From Apus apus (lineage: Eukaryota; Chordata; Aves; Apodiformes; Apodidae): DNA of 64,000 nucleotides. Location of the stretch: positions 16,970,001 to 17,034,000 of the forward strand of contig NC_067290.1 of the NCBI RefSeq assembly GCF_020740795.1, given 5' to 3'. Position numbers and translations under genes: made by a program. Shown in pieces: positions 31,103 to 42,900 of the stretch (position 1 is its first letter; each line of letters opens with the position of its first letter). The notes beneath the pieces were generated by a model that was not told where the DNA came from, searched no databases, and saw nothing but the letters and a program-made list of their open reading frames with translations.

Positions 31103-31225
31103 GGGGGGGAAGCTGATGTTGATAATAGTATAAATACCTATATTTCTTGAAAAAGTGACATTAATTACTGCCTCTTGCTATGATGCTTGGTACTGTAATG
31201 TTGATATTCATCTGCTGTTGACTGC

Positions 31226-31233
31226 AGCAATAA
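31226..31233 (+). promoter_or_regulatory. MITF: miR-137 8-mer site in the MITF 3'UTR
   Basis: AGCAATAA is a full 8-mer match to the miR-137 seed plus A1. miR-137 is an established repressor of mammalian MITF. Confidence 0.5.
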
Positions 31234-31320
31234 TTTGTGTATGGTCCATAGCACTGTAAATTATGGATCAATATTAATGTATCCAATGAAATAATTTGAA
31301 CTGTTGTTCTTGATAGATGG

Positions 31321-31326
31321 ATTAAA
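31321..31326 (+). terminator. MITF: Distal poly(A) signal ATTAAA of MITF
   Basis: Lies in 'gatagatggattaaagcatt', about 90 bases after the miR-137 site and followed by a T-rich stretch. The expected major 3' end is about 20 bases downstream. Confidence 0.55.
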
Positions 31327-33414
31327 GCATTTGGTTTTTCACATATGTCTGTGTAAGCCACTCGTTTTCCATGTAAGTGGATCATGTTTGTCTGTGTGTT
31401 TGAAGTCCCAGCAGTGCTCCTGTGTTTGTGACCTGGCAGTGGATGTGTCCATGTCCCTGAGTTGGTGTCAGTCAGCAGCCCTGGTTGCCCCAGAGCTGTC
31501 TGGTTGTGTTGTGGTAGCACAGGGGGGATGGAGCTACTCACCAGGCTCCACTTGGGCTTTGCAAGTACCCACCAAAGCAGATAGAGCCAAAACTTGCTGT
31601 TCAGGCTAAGGGACAAAACAGGTGGACATAGAAAAATAGCATTGCCCCTTGCCCCCCACCACCTGCCCTGTGATGGACTGGGTGAGGTCTGGGGGTACCA
31701 ACACCTCTGCCCTGCTGTGTCTCCTGTGAGGTCACTCACCCCTACAGTTCTACACAGAAGCACCTCACCACCTTCTGCAGCTGACCTCTGCATAGAGACA
31801 TCCCAGTCCTCTCTGCTCTGAACCTTCTGCTCACCCAACATGCAAACAACTGCTGCTGGGTTGTGCTGCAGCTTATGCTGGATAGGAGCTAGCTGGGGTC
31901 TTGTTTGTCTTCCCATCTTCATGATTTTTCCCTGTCTCTGTTGCTTTCATCCCCTCTGTTGCTTGCTGTCCCCACAGCATGGAGTCCTCACTGTCTGTGA
32001 ATGTTGCTGCAGCAGCAGTGGTGCTTAATGTGAATTACCTCATGGGCTTTAAGCCCAGATTACAAGTAACAGAAATTTTAAATTTGGCCTGTGTCTAGAA
32101 AATCTGATACTTGATAGGAGTAGAAAATACTCAGTAGAAAATAATTCAGTTACAATTAAAAATTACCAGCTGTCCTGCATCACAAAATTTAAAAACCAAC
32201 CAACCAAAAAATGCTGGGCAAAGCTACCCAGCCCTGCTTGGAATGGAGTAGAAAAGTCCTGTGCCCTCTATGTTGAAGTTTTTTTAGTGTTTCCAGCAGG
32301 CTTTGTAGTGCTATTCCTTTAGAAGTTCAGCACAGTGTTGGAATGTGACATTGTAGTACTGCAATGGGAGATCTGTTTGTCTGCAGTCTAGGATATAATT
32401 TCTAATCTGAATTTTAACTGTGTTTTGGCTTTTCTTTTGGTGGTTGGTTGTGCCAGCACAGTGTTTTGGGAGTGAGTTTCTTGGTTTTGGTGGAAGCAGC
32501 TCCAGGTTTTGGCTGGGTTGCAGAACCCAGGAGGAGGAGGAGGAAGTAATGGGAGTAATGGCTGTAAGTTGCTGAATGTGTGTCAGCCCAGAGGTGGTAG
32601 CAGTTCTGCGTAGAAGCCTTTTGGTTCCTTTGGACAAGCCTGAAAAATTCTATGTCGGGTAAGAAAATGGATGTTAAAAATAAGGCTGCCAGTGCCTGGT
32701 GGAGTCTGGTTTGCTGGAAAGCCCCATGGCCAGGCTGTGGGACGCTGCAGGGCTTGGCTACACAGTGTGGTGGCACCTGCCACCGTGTCACCACACTGTG
32801 CTTTCCTTCTGGGGAGACACCTGAGAGCTCGGCAGCTCCCAATGCTGGTAAGAAGATGGTGATTGTGCTGCCTCGGCAAGTTCAGTTCCTTAAAATTGCA
32901 GAGGAATGGCTTGAAAAAGTGTCCCTGACTTATTAAAATTAATAAGGCTTAATGAGATGTTGGCTTGCGGGTTAAGTAGCTGTGCACTGACCATTGCCAT
33001 GGTCTTAACCTGTCATCCAAAGTGTGCCTTATTTGAATCTGCTCCATTTTTAACTAAGTTTTTGAGAGCAGCTCTCTTCAGTGTGTGTTGAAGCTCATGT
33101 CTCCACTGAGGCTGGAAGCTGCACTTTTTATTTTTTACAACTTTCTTACCTAGACTGTAAAGGGGTAATTCCATTCCTGCACTTCCCAGAGCTGAGACAC
33201 TGTTGTGCTCTATGGACAGAGTGGGAAATTATGGTTCCTGCAACACACCTCCATGTGAAATGCTGTCCAAGAGCTGGGTGAGGCAATGAGAAGGCTGCTA
33301 AGGTCAGTAGGGTGAGCCAGGGCATGCAAAGCATCTAAATGTTGATTGCCCTTTTATTGTCTTTCTAAAAATCACCATGGGGTTGATGTGCACATCTGCG
33401 TATTGTGGATATCT

Positions 33415-33692
33415 TCTCTCGAGTTACAAGTGATAGAACAAGGGGAAATGGCTTCAAGTTATGCCAGGGGAGGTTTAGATTGGGTATTAAGAAAAAAATT
33501 CTTCACCAGAAGGGTTGTGAGGTGCTGGAACAGCCTGGCCATGCAGTGTCACCATCCCTGGAGGGATTTAAAAGATAAGAAGTGGTGTTGAAGGACATGG
33601 TTTAGCGGTGGACTTGGCAGTGCTGAGTTAATGGTTGAACTTGATGATCGGAAAGGTCTTTTCCATGCAAAACAATTCTGTGATTCTATGCT
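33415..33692 (+). repeat. CR1 retrotransposon fragment
   Basis: Forward CR1 3' body and tail: 'agaacaaggggaaatggctt', 'attcttcaccagaagggttg', 'gatcggaaaggtcttttcca', ending 'ttctgtgattctatg'. Confidence 0.92.
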
Positions 33693-34227
33693 GTCTTGAA
33701 GGAGCTGTGGGAGAAATCCCTAATGCCCGAGGTGCCTGCTGTGGGCAGGGGAGGTGCACTGGGTGTCTGGGGCAGCTGTTGAACACGGTTAGAGGCTTTG
33801 GGAGCTGGGCACAGTGGTCACCTCATGCAGCCATGGGTGGGGAGGCCACAACTGTGTGGGAGGGAGGGCAAGTGCCTGGCTCCAGCTTGAGACCTGGCAT
33901 CCGAGTGTCATGCTGGTCCCACGTTGTAGGGCCAGGCTGTGCTGGGCTCTGGGGTGTGCTTCAGGGTTGGGTCAAGGGAACACACAGCTTGGGGGGCCTC
34001 TGCTCTTCCTCAGATACTTAGCCCTCTCTCTGGCCCTTCAGCAGAGCCTCTCCAGAGCTCCCTGCTCCCACTGGCTGCTCCTCCTTGCCTTCGAGGGCAG
34101 CAGGAGTTGGATATGAAATAAAAAATGCGGGAAACAGCACACTCTGGTGGGGCTGCATCGTTTCCCGCCGCCTGCGAGGCTTGACGGAGCGCAGGCCTCC
34201 CAGGGTGGCACCGACTCAGTGATCATC

Positions 34228-34480
34228 CCGGTGGAGAGTGCTCCTTCACCCTCACTGTAAAGAAGTTTTTCCTCATATTTAAATGGAGCTTCCCATATTC
34301 CAACTTGTACCCGTTCCCCTTCATTCTGACACTGGAAACTACTGAGAAGAGCCTGTCTCCATCTTCCTTGCACTCACCCTTTAGCTACTTACATGCATCG
34401 ATAAGCTCTTCCCTCAGCCTTCTCATCTCCCGGCTAAAGAGTCCCAGCTCTAGGAAATAATTTCTCTGACCTCTAAAGTA
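34228..34480 (-). repeat. CR1-family fragment, reverse
   Basis: On the + strand 'aagaagtttttcctcatatt', then 'acccgttccccttcattctg', 'agataagctcttccctcagc'-like sequence and 'cccagctctaggaaat'. This is the complement of the CR1 3' body. The minus-strand frame reads an old CR1-type peptide, not a host gene. Confidence 0.75.
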
Positions 34481-36260
34481 ATTTCTTTCAAACAAATCCA
34501 TGAAGAACTTGTGCTGTGGAGAACACAGCTGGGTCCTCCACAGTCCCCTTTTGTCCTTGGAGTAATGTGTCATCGAAGGTAATAAGAAAATAAGAAGAGA
34601 TTTTAGGTCTAATGATAATAGTTCTATTTGAAAAAGCAGGAATTTAATCCAAGCTGAATAAACAGAAAAATAATTAATTTCATGCTAGACATTTTAAAAA
34701 AAAACAAAAAACAAAAACCAAAAAAACCCGAACAAAACACTGCAAAAAATGAGGTGTATTTTAAAAAGCTGCTGTTCTATTAATATTTTCCACCTCTTTC
34801 TCTTGATCTTCCAGTGACAAGCCAGGCAGAGGCACTCTTTATCAGACTCTGAAGCAGTTGAGCTGCTGTCATATGCCTTTCTTGATACACACGTATTAGT
34901 CACACAGCCGTTTTGTGTTCTTTAGCATATTTTAGTATATAATTAAAAATGTGGCTGTCTGCTACTAAGCAACCAAGCATGCCAGGGATTGATTGTATTC
35001 TGTCACCCACGGCAGAAGGGAGGGTGAAAAATAATAATCATGTGTTCACTTTTCAGTCTTAATTGTGCTCCAGCTCCTCTGATATGTTGTTACACACGCG
35101 CCGGCTCTGGAAGACAGAGGCAAGGCCAACATGTGGGAGTGGTTGGCAGGTGACCCGTGGCCACGTTGCTGTCACCAAGAGCACATTGGTGTTAGGTACT
35201 GAGCTTTTAATGGGTACATGTAGTCTGGGGACTCTTCTGGGTTCGGGCCAGCTGAACGCTGCTAGGGTCCTGCTTGGCTTTCCAAGTGCCTGAGGAGCTA
35301 AATGCCTTTGGGCCCCTGAGAGTCAATCCCTGGATATTTAATGTAAGCAGTACAAGGTAATGTTTGTCTTGTAGCTCCTCCTTGTAGGTAGATGGGAGTA
35401 AAACCACTGCACTGATGGACACTGACCGAAGGGCAACTGATAGTCCTGCTCTTCATTGGTTTCTAGATTATCTGATGTGAAAAAAGGCCCAACCAGCTCC
35501 TGGAGAGGAGGTAAACCACTTGCAGGTGCACCTGGGTGAACACTGTAAGCTTTGGGAACACCAGAGCTACAGCTCTCTGGTCCCAGATCATCTCCTAGGG
35601 GTGGCCAGTACCAGATGGGACAGAGACAACACACATTTCCTCTCCTGGAGGCTCTCAGCACGTTGTCCCTTGCTGTCCTTGGGGCTCACTCAGGCTCCTG
35701 AAAAGTTCAGGTCCTCATCTAGTCTGGTGGTGAATCCCTTTCTGTTCTAGTGAGAGGCTGACAGTGCAGGTGGCTTCCCTGAGAGCAGGAGCAATGCTTG
35801 TCCCACTTGGTGGCTGCTGTCAGGAACCAGGTGAATGAACCAGTGTTTGATGGTCTGGAAACAGGAGAAAATTCCGTTGATATCCTCAGCCACAGGCTTA
35901 TTTAACTCAGGGTGTGAAGAGGTTATTTCTGTGGGAAGATGTGGCCCTGAGGATGTGCTCTTGTGCTGTTTGCTGCAAGGGCCCTATGAAAAGTCTTCTT
36001 AGTAAGGTGTTAGCATCTGTATGGAACCATGTCCTGAAGCTGGAGAAATGCACGGCTCTGAAGAAGGGCTCAGGAAGGTTTTTTGTGTACTTTTAGGCAT
36101 ACCTTCTCCAGGCTCAAGAGGAAAAGGGATTGATTATTTCAGCTTTATTCCTCACTCTTCCAGTGCCCTTCCATCTCTCCAGCATATGCAGGTGCACACA
36201 GGCATGCAGTACCTGCAGCAAGGGAATGGCTACTTTAAAAGTTTTCCAGATTTAATAGCT

Positions 36261-36266
36261 TTTATT
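36261..36266 (-). terminator. EEVS: Candidate poly(A) signal of EEVS
   Basis: TTTATT on the + strand is AATAAA on the coding strand. It lies about 600 bases after the EEVS stop, with ATTAAA (36251-36256) just downstream of it and another AATAAA at 36144-36149. Chosen as the nearest canonical hexamer. Confidence 0.35.
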
Positions 36267-36868
36267 AATTCAGCAAAACAGAAGCCAGTACATCAGCACA
36301 AACTGGTTCTTTTTTTTTTTTCCTTTTTTTTTTTCCTAGTTTGAATGAGCTGAGAAAACAGGAAGAACTCAGAATGCCAAAACCAATGAAGGAGAAGAGA
36401 GAACCCATTTCAAATATTTGATACAGCATGGAGATTTTGTCTGGTGCTTTATGTGGTCTGTGAGCCAGATGCACCTAGTGACTTCAGGGGTCCAACACCA
36501 AGCAGTGGTGGGACAGAGCTGTGCAAGGCCATGGCAGCCCCAGGGTGGATAAACTAAACGCATGAGTAGAAGCCACTCACTTCCCCTGAAGGACACAGTT
36601 TACTATGAACTACGCCATGGGCACTTGGTGGTTTTACTTCTGAGCCATCTCTTGAGCGCTAATGAATTCCCTTTCAAGCAGAGCAATGGGAAGAGCTAAA
36701 CCAAGTCAGATGCCAGCCTGTATCCTTCTTGTTCCACGCAGCTCTGGGTGTAGGTGGTTTCACAGGTGCTGCAGTACTTATCTTGCTTAATATTCAGTCA
36801 TGCCCACAAAGTTACAATGTTGAAAAGCTGCATCATGGGGCAGGACGATGGGGCCAGGCTGGCAGCTC

Positions 36869-36969
36869 TCAGAGGGTGGCTGGTTCCTCTTCCAGTGCCG
36901 TCTTGCAGTCCCTGACCCACAGCTTGTATGCTCTTGCCAGGGTCTCTTCAGTAGTGTCATTGAATATCT
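36869..36969 (-). CDS. EEVS: EEVS exon 5 (C-terminus)
   Basis: 101 bp. Acceptor tttttacag, then AG completes the split glutamate codon (E431), followed by IFNDTTEETLARAYKLWVRD and ...EEEPATL, with stop TGA at 36869-36871. Too short for simple ORF detection; found by following the phase-1 donor of exon 4 and by its fit to the cyclase C-terminal helix. Confidence 0.92.
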
Positions 36970-39900
36970 CTGTAAAAATAAGACTTGTAGTTAATCGAAC
37001 ACCCAGAGGAGCTTTTCCTGCTTGCATACTCTAACTCACTAGAGGGGAGAGTAGCTCCTCCAGTGTATGAGAGGCAGTTTTCTTGTGAGTGTGTGGAGAC
37101 TGAATTTCATGGAAATTGTCTGGATGGATAGTAATGCAGGAGACCACAACCTGGTCCCATGCATTGCATCTGTGTTAGGGTTTGGCTGGTTTGTTGTTGT
37201 TTCTTCCTTTTGTTTTGGTTTTTGGTTTGGGGGTTTTTTTTGTTTGTTTGGGTTTTTTTTATGAGTGTGTTTCACCCCAGATACTGAACAGATACTGTTT
37301 AGTTTTCAGGTATTGTCTCTAGGCACGGTAATGCATTAAATTCATTTTGCCAAGCATTATTTAACAAATATTTTCAAGTATAACAAAGGAGTAGTTTGTT
37401 TCCTTTTGACATTGTTGGTTTGTCTGCCAGAGCATTGTGTTTAGACTGTTGGTTTGCAAACACATTTGCAAAGTGAATTGGTCAGTCATAAGGCAATTAA
37501 ATGGGCCTCAGTCTAATCAGAAAGATCCCATGTCTCAACAGGTTTTACAGAATCACAGAATGGCAGAGCTTGGGAGAGACCTCTGGAGATCATCTAATCT
37601 AACCCACCTGCTAGAGCAGGATCCCCCAGAGCACACAGGAATGTGCCCAGATGGGTTTTGAGTGTCTCCAGGGATGGAGACTCCACAACCTCCCTGGGCC
37701 GCTTGTTCCAGTGCTGTTACCCTCAGAGCAGAGAAGTATTTTCTTATATTTAGGTCAAACCTCCTGTGTACCAGCTTGTGACCATGATTATTGAGATGTT
37801 AAGAAAAGCACGAGTAAAACCAGAAACTGCAGAACGTCAGGGCAAAATTTGCAGCATGTCACCATGCTGAGGTGCCTGCTGCTCACGGGTGTCCCTGGTG
37901 TCCCTCTCCCACCATACCTGCCACGCCGAGGCCGGTGGGCAGGGGCATGCGGGGCTGCCCCCCGCTGTGCTTCAGACGCTCCATCAGGGCTCTCTTGATG
38001 AGGGGCCAGCTGCAGCCACTGTGCCAGACCGGCAGCTCCAGGCCCCGCATGCACTGGATGATCTGCTCCTTCTCCTCGGCCGTGACCAGCCCCCTTGTGT
38101 AGGCCACATATGTCATGAAGGCCATGTCGATGTTCACTGCTTCTCCATGCATCAGCGACGGCAAAACCCTCTGAAACGGAGCAAGGCAGGTGGGGGGAAA
38201 AAAGGCTTGGGTTGGCAAATAGTAAATAAGTTGGGTTTTTTACTTGTGAAAATTGATATTTGAGACTTGCTGGATGTTAGCGCCTTGTGGTTCATGGGTT
38301 GTCTGGGTGATCTCTTTCACGGGTGATTAATTGCATGAAAAATCTCCCCTAGGCATCCAGGTTCTAATTCTCCTCCCATTCAAATCACTGATAAAGAGGA
38401 CCACGGGATGGAGAGAAGAGCTCTGAATTAAGGTCTAGTCCTCCCCATAATTCCTCAGTGGCCATTTCTCCCCAGTAATCCAGGCTATGGTCTCCATGCC
38501 TTTGCACTGTTGTAGCTCATGTTGGTGATTTCTAATGGCTTCATTGAAATCTGTTAATCTCTGTGCTTTGGTAAGGGACTGGTAAGAACCAATAACTGGC
38601 CTGTGATCTGAATAGGAGACATGAGGGAGGATGTGGGGTGGGTGGTGGGGGGTTGGAAATGGGGCAGGAAAAGGGTTCTTTTTACCCAACAGAACCAGGC
38701 TGGGTGTGTTGGGTGGTCTCAGGTAACGTGCAAATCTGGAGTTCCACTCAGCTCCCTTTGCACAAATTTTTCATGCTGCTGATTGAAAGCTTTTTTTTTT
38801 TTTTTTAAAAAAAAAAGCAGATGTTGAAATATTAGAGCTGTCACTCACCATTTCCAGCTCTGGGCTTATAAGGTGACCAAAATCAACCAGCCTGTCCAAG
38901 TCATCCTCCCAGAGATTGGGAGCCAGCTCTTCCAGCATGGTTTCAATGGCAATCCTGGTAGTCTGCAGTGCAGCATCCCCGTGGTCAGCAGAGCCACTGT
39001 AGGACTGGAACTTGGTGTCCAGTAGGTATTTCCCATGGTTCTTGAGCAGGTCAAACAGCCCTTTGTGTTTCATGAGTGCCATCTAGGGTAGAACAGAAGA
39101 GGTAATTAAAGATAGTTACGTGATTCTAGTATGTGCCTTTGAAAACTTGAGTGTTTCAATAGACTGGCCTGTAATTTCACATTATACACTAGCAAAGAAA
39201 TATCTACACACTTGGTATGTGGGAAGGTTCTACATCTGTAACATGCAAAAATATTTCTGTAGACACAGTTCCTGGCTAGCATGTATGTGGTAGGAGGGAG
39301 GATACACCAGTCTGGTGAACATTCAGGTCTCTAGGAAATGTGACCTGGTGGTTTTCCATGTGTTGCCAGCTATGATAAGTGAAGATGTAGGCAAAAGCAG
39401 GGTGGAAATGTCCAGTGGGGTTCTGGTAAAATGCCAGAGATGATGGGAGCACTGTTGGGCAAGTTCCCGTGCTACTGGACAGTGCTGACTGTACTGTGAG
39501 CTTGCTACTTGCTCAGCAGTTTGTGATGAGCTTTGGCTGTTTGTGTGCCTGGCAGGAAACTCCAAATGGTCTCAGCTGCATGGTGGCCACCCTCAGGACA
39601 GGGACTGGATGGTGGGCACCCACAGGAGAACTTTAATCCCTGAAATTGCTCTTTGGGCAAGGGTGGGTGGGAAAGCACTGCAATATGAGCAATGTTGAAT
39701 GCCAGAAACCTTCACACATCCAGGGAAGTTCCCACTATGCAAGCACTGAAAAATGCTACTGATTAGCTCATTGCTAATATACTTCGATAGTCTGAACTCT
39801 GCTTTATCAAAAGTTTTCAAAGCTCTCCAGGCACAAAACCTTTTACTGTGCACTTCCCAGGTAATTTTAGAAGCAGAATTTTCCTCACAGGCGATTGATT

Positions 39901-42900
39901 GACCACACTCAACATACCCCGTGAGGTAGGTGCAAATGATCTTGCAGATTATTAATCTCCAGGATAATGAACCACAAATTCACTGCCAGCAGTTCATTTG
40001 AGAGACCTATGGATCAACATAAATGGGAAGATGCTGAGTATGTCTGGCCTTGAGTTTTGGAGTTTACTCCTCAAGTCTAACTCTAAGCACTGTGTTTAAG
40101 AGGTATTCTAACAAGTTTAGCAGCTCTAAAATGTATGTAGGGTCAATGAGAGTTAGAAGTCTCCATTCAGCTTCAATGGTTCACCATAGTCTCTACAGGG
40201 CATTTTATACAATGCCATGGATGGTGGTGGACATCCTACCAGCATTGCAGCCTTTCCATACTTAATAGGGACTTACAAGAAAGATGGAACAGACTTTTTG
40301 GCAAGACCTATTGCAATAGGACAAGGGATAATGGATTTAAATTAAAGAGGGTAGATTTAGACTAGCTGTAAGGAAGACATTTTTTATGCTGAGGATGGTG
40401 AGACACTGGCACAGGTTGCCCAGAGAGGTGATAGAAGCCCCATCCCTTGAAACGTTCAAGATCAGGTTGGATGGGTCTCTGAGCACCCTAATCTAGTTTA
40501 AAGTGTCTCTGCTCACTGCTGGGGGGTTGGACTAGATAGCCTTTAAAGGTCCCTTCCAACCCAAGCCATTCTATGATTCTATGAATACTGCAGTTGCAAA
40601 AGTCCATACCTTTAAAATTTCACCGAGGCCATTGGAGATGTGTCGCCTAGGAATGCTCTGAATGAAGGATCTATCCAGGAAGCTGGCTACTGGGGGGGTG
40701 TAGCCCCCGAGCTTGTTCTTACACTGCAGGAAATTCACCCCATTCTTCGCCCCCACGCTGGCATCCACGTAGGAGAGGAGGGTTGTTGGGACCCGAATGT
40801 AGGGGGTGCGTCTCCTGTAGAGCGACGCGGCCAGTCCTACGATGTCCAGGCAGACGCCTCCTCCGATGGCGATGATGGGCTCAGTTCTCCTGTCAATGCT
40901 GAAGCTCTGGACTTCTTGCAAGATGTTCAAGACAAGGTCCATGGATTTCGTTTCTTCAGTGGTGGGCAGGGCGAGGATTTTGTGCTGCACGTTATTCTCT
41001 TCAAAGTATTGTCTGACTTTGGAGCCATAAAGTTCGTCAACAACTTCATCTATGACAATGAAGCGCCTCAGCTTCCTTTTGCTGCTCATGGCTAGCTCTA
41101 GCTGCTGGGGGTCAGTGATGTGACCCCAGAGCAGAGTAGTGTTAGAAGGATCCAGAATATTGTATGTTTCGACCACTTTGTAGCAAAAATAGATGGGAGC
41201 TTCAATTGTCCAGGAAATTCCATCTTCAGAGACACATTCTCCTCTGGCAAGGAACAGAAAACAATTATGAGATTCCTCTTGTACTCTGCATGTCTGAACT
41301 AGCTGGGGATGGGGAATGTGGAGTCTCCTGCCTATGCACTGCCAAGGCACAGGGCTGACAGGATGTGACATGTCTCCTGGACATCAGGGCCCAACTGCTT
41401 TGGCAGCAGAGAAACCCTCTTGTCTTAAAGAACGGTCAAATGTCTGAACTTCTACAAGATAATGGTAAAACAGAGAGCAGAAAGGGCTGGAAAAACAAAT
41501 AATTTTCCTTGCAATTCATTCATGTGTCAATAAACCAGCAGAAAACCCCAGTCCAATCACCCCAGCTCCCCAGAAGGGAGTGGGGAAGAGACTGCCAAAG
41601 TTTCCCAAAGTATTTATGAAGCAAACATCCTCTGCCCAGTATATCTGGGTGAAAGGAGTTGATCTGTTCCTGTCTGTCTGCACACAGCCACACACATATA
41701 CACACCTCCATACAAAATAGTCTCTCTACAATTCTCATCAGAGTGGATCTCTCTGTCTTGAAACAGAGATGATAGAAACAGGAAGTGCTCCCAGGTAGTT
41801 AAAATAAAAATATAATTATTTGAGAGGTGGCAAAAGTTTCCACAGTGGAGTTTGAAAGGGTAAATAGAAGCCCACAAATCTGGCATGTACTATCTATCTA
41901 AAACAGTGAAGAACACAGCCCTGCAACCCAGTTATTGCTTCTTCTGTTGCCAAGGGGCAGCCAAGTGGCTTCTTTAGTTTACTGGAAATCAGGAAAGGAT
42001 TTTGTTTTTGTTTTAAAAGAACAAAACTGCATATATTTTTTTTTTTATGAGATCACTTTGTGAGGGTTGTTTAAAAACCTTTGCTTTGTTTTTTTTTTTT
42101 TTGAAGGAGCGGATGGCTGATTGGATAATCAGATTTCTGTACATGCCCAATTTCTTTCCACATGCCTGAACTTTCTCTTTTAGGCCTAAATAGATGTTTC
42201 TCTATCTTCTTTACCAAATTGCTGTTAAATCTGGCCCTAAGCTTTTTAAGTGGTACAAAAAAACAATGAGGATTTTTACCTCCAAGAAGATTTCCTCTGG
42301 GCTTTTAAAATGCAAAAAATCACAAAACATGATGGTGTGTATTTTAATGTACCAAAATATACACCTTACAGCTGTACTTTATGTGCATATACCTCTGGCA
42401 TGTGAGCCTCCTAAGAGACAGGATGGTTTGGAATGTTGGAATCAGCTGTGGGTGCCAGGTGGCACAGCTAGCACCCATCACCACCCCTCTGCTGTATGAA
42501 GAGAGCAGTGAATTGGAGTCTGAACATACCCTTGTTAAAGCATGTGTCAGCTGAGGATTTTTCAGGGTCTGCTCTAGGTTCATCCTACCACTGACAGAGG
42601 TCCTGCAGACTGCCTCTGGGTCTGCCCAAGTCCTTTCTACCTGCTTCAGCTCTGCCTCAGCAATGCTCCTGCGTGGCAGCTGCCCAGGGCTGGCACTGGA
42701 TCCCCTTGACCTGGTCTTGGAAAGGCTTAACTTGTGACATTAAAGCCTGAGTATAACAAATGCTAGAAAACTCCTGATGTGCAGGAGATAACTGTGTTAA
42801 GGAGGAGCTGCATCACAAACAGGGCTCCATGCACTTGGGAAAAGGAGTATCCTGTAATTAAAGGATAATTAACTGGAGAGATGTAATATCAGCAAAGAGC

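Larger units (their letters stand above)
27693..31345 (+). other. MITF: MITF 3' untranslated region
   Basis: About 3.6 kb after the stop, similar in size to other vertebrate MITF 3'UTRs. It contains a TG/TA microsatellite near 27813-27842, a Pumilio-type TGTACATA at 28523-28530, an internal AATAAA at 28851-28856 and a distal ATTAAA at 31321-31326. The distal part has seed matches for miR-182, miR-148/152 and miR-137. The exact end is inferred from the distal poly(A) signal. Confidence 0.75.
31346..36250. other. Intergenic region between the convergent MITF and EEVS genes
   Basis: About 4.9 kb between the MITF 3' end (+) and the EEVS 3' end (-). It holds two CR1 fragments (33.4-33.7 kb forward, 34.2-34.5 kb reverse), an A-rich stretch at about 34.70-34.74 kb and a T-rich stretch at about 36.31-36.34 kb. 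No gene recognised. Confidence 0.7.

Noticed and set aside
31161-31922. 253-codon open frame on the minus strand
   Set aside because: It is antisense to the MITF 3'UTR end, has no recognisable domain or splice partners, and has a composition like translated non-coding DNA.
40640-41095. 151-codon plus-strand frame
   Set aside because: Exact antisense shadow of EEVS exon 2, which has clear enzyme motifs.
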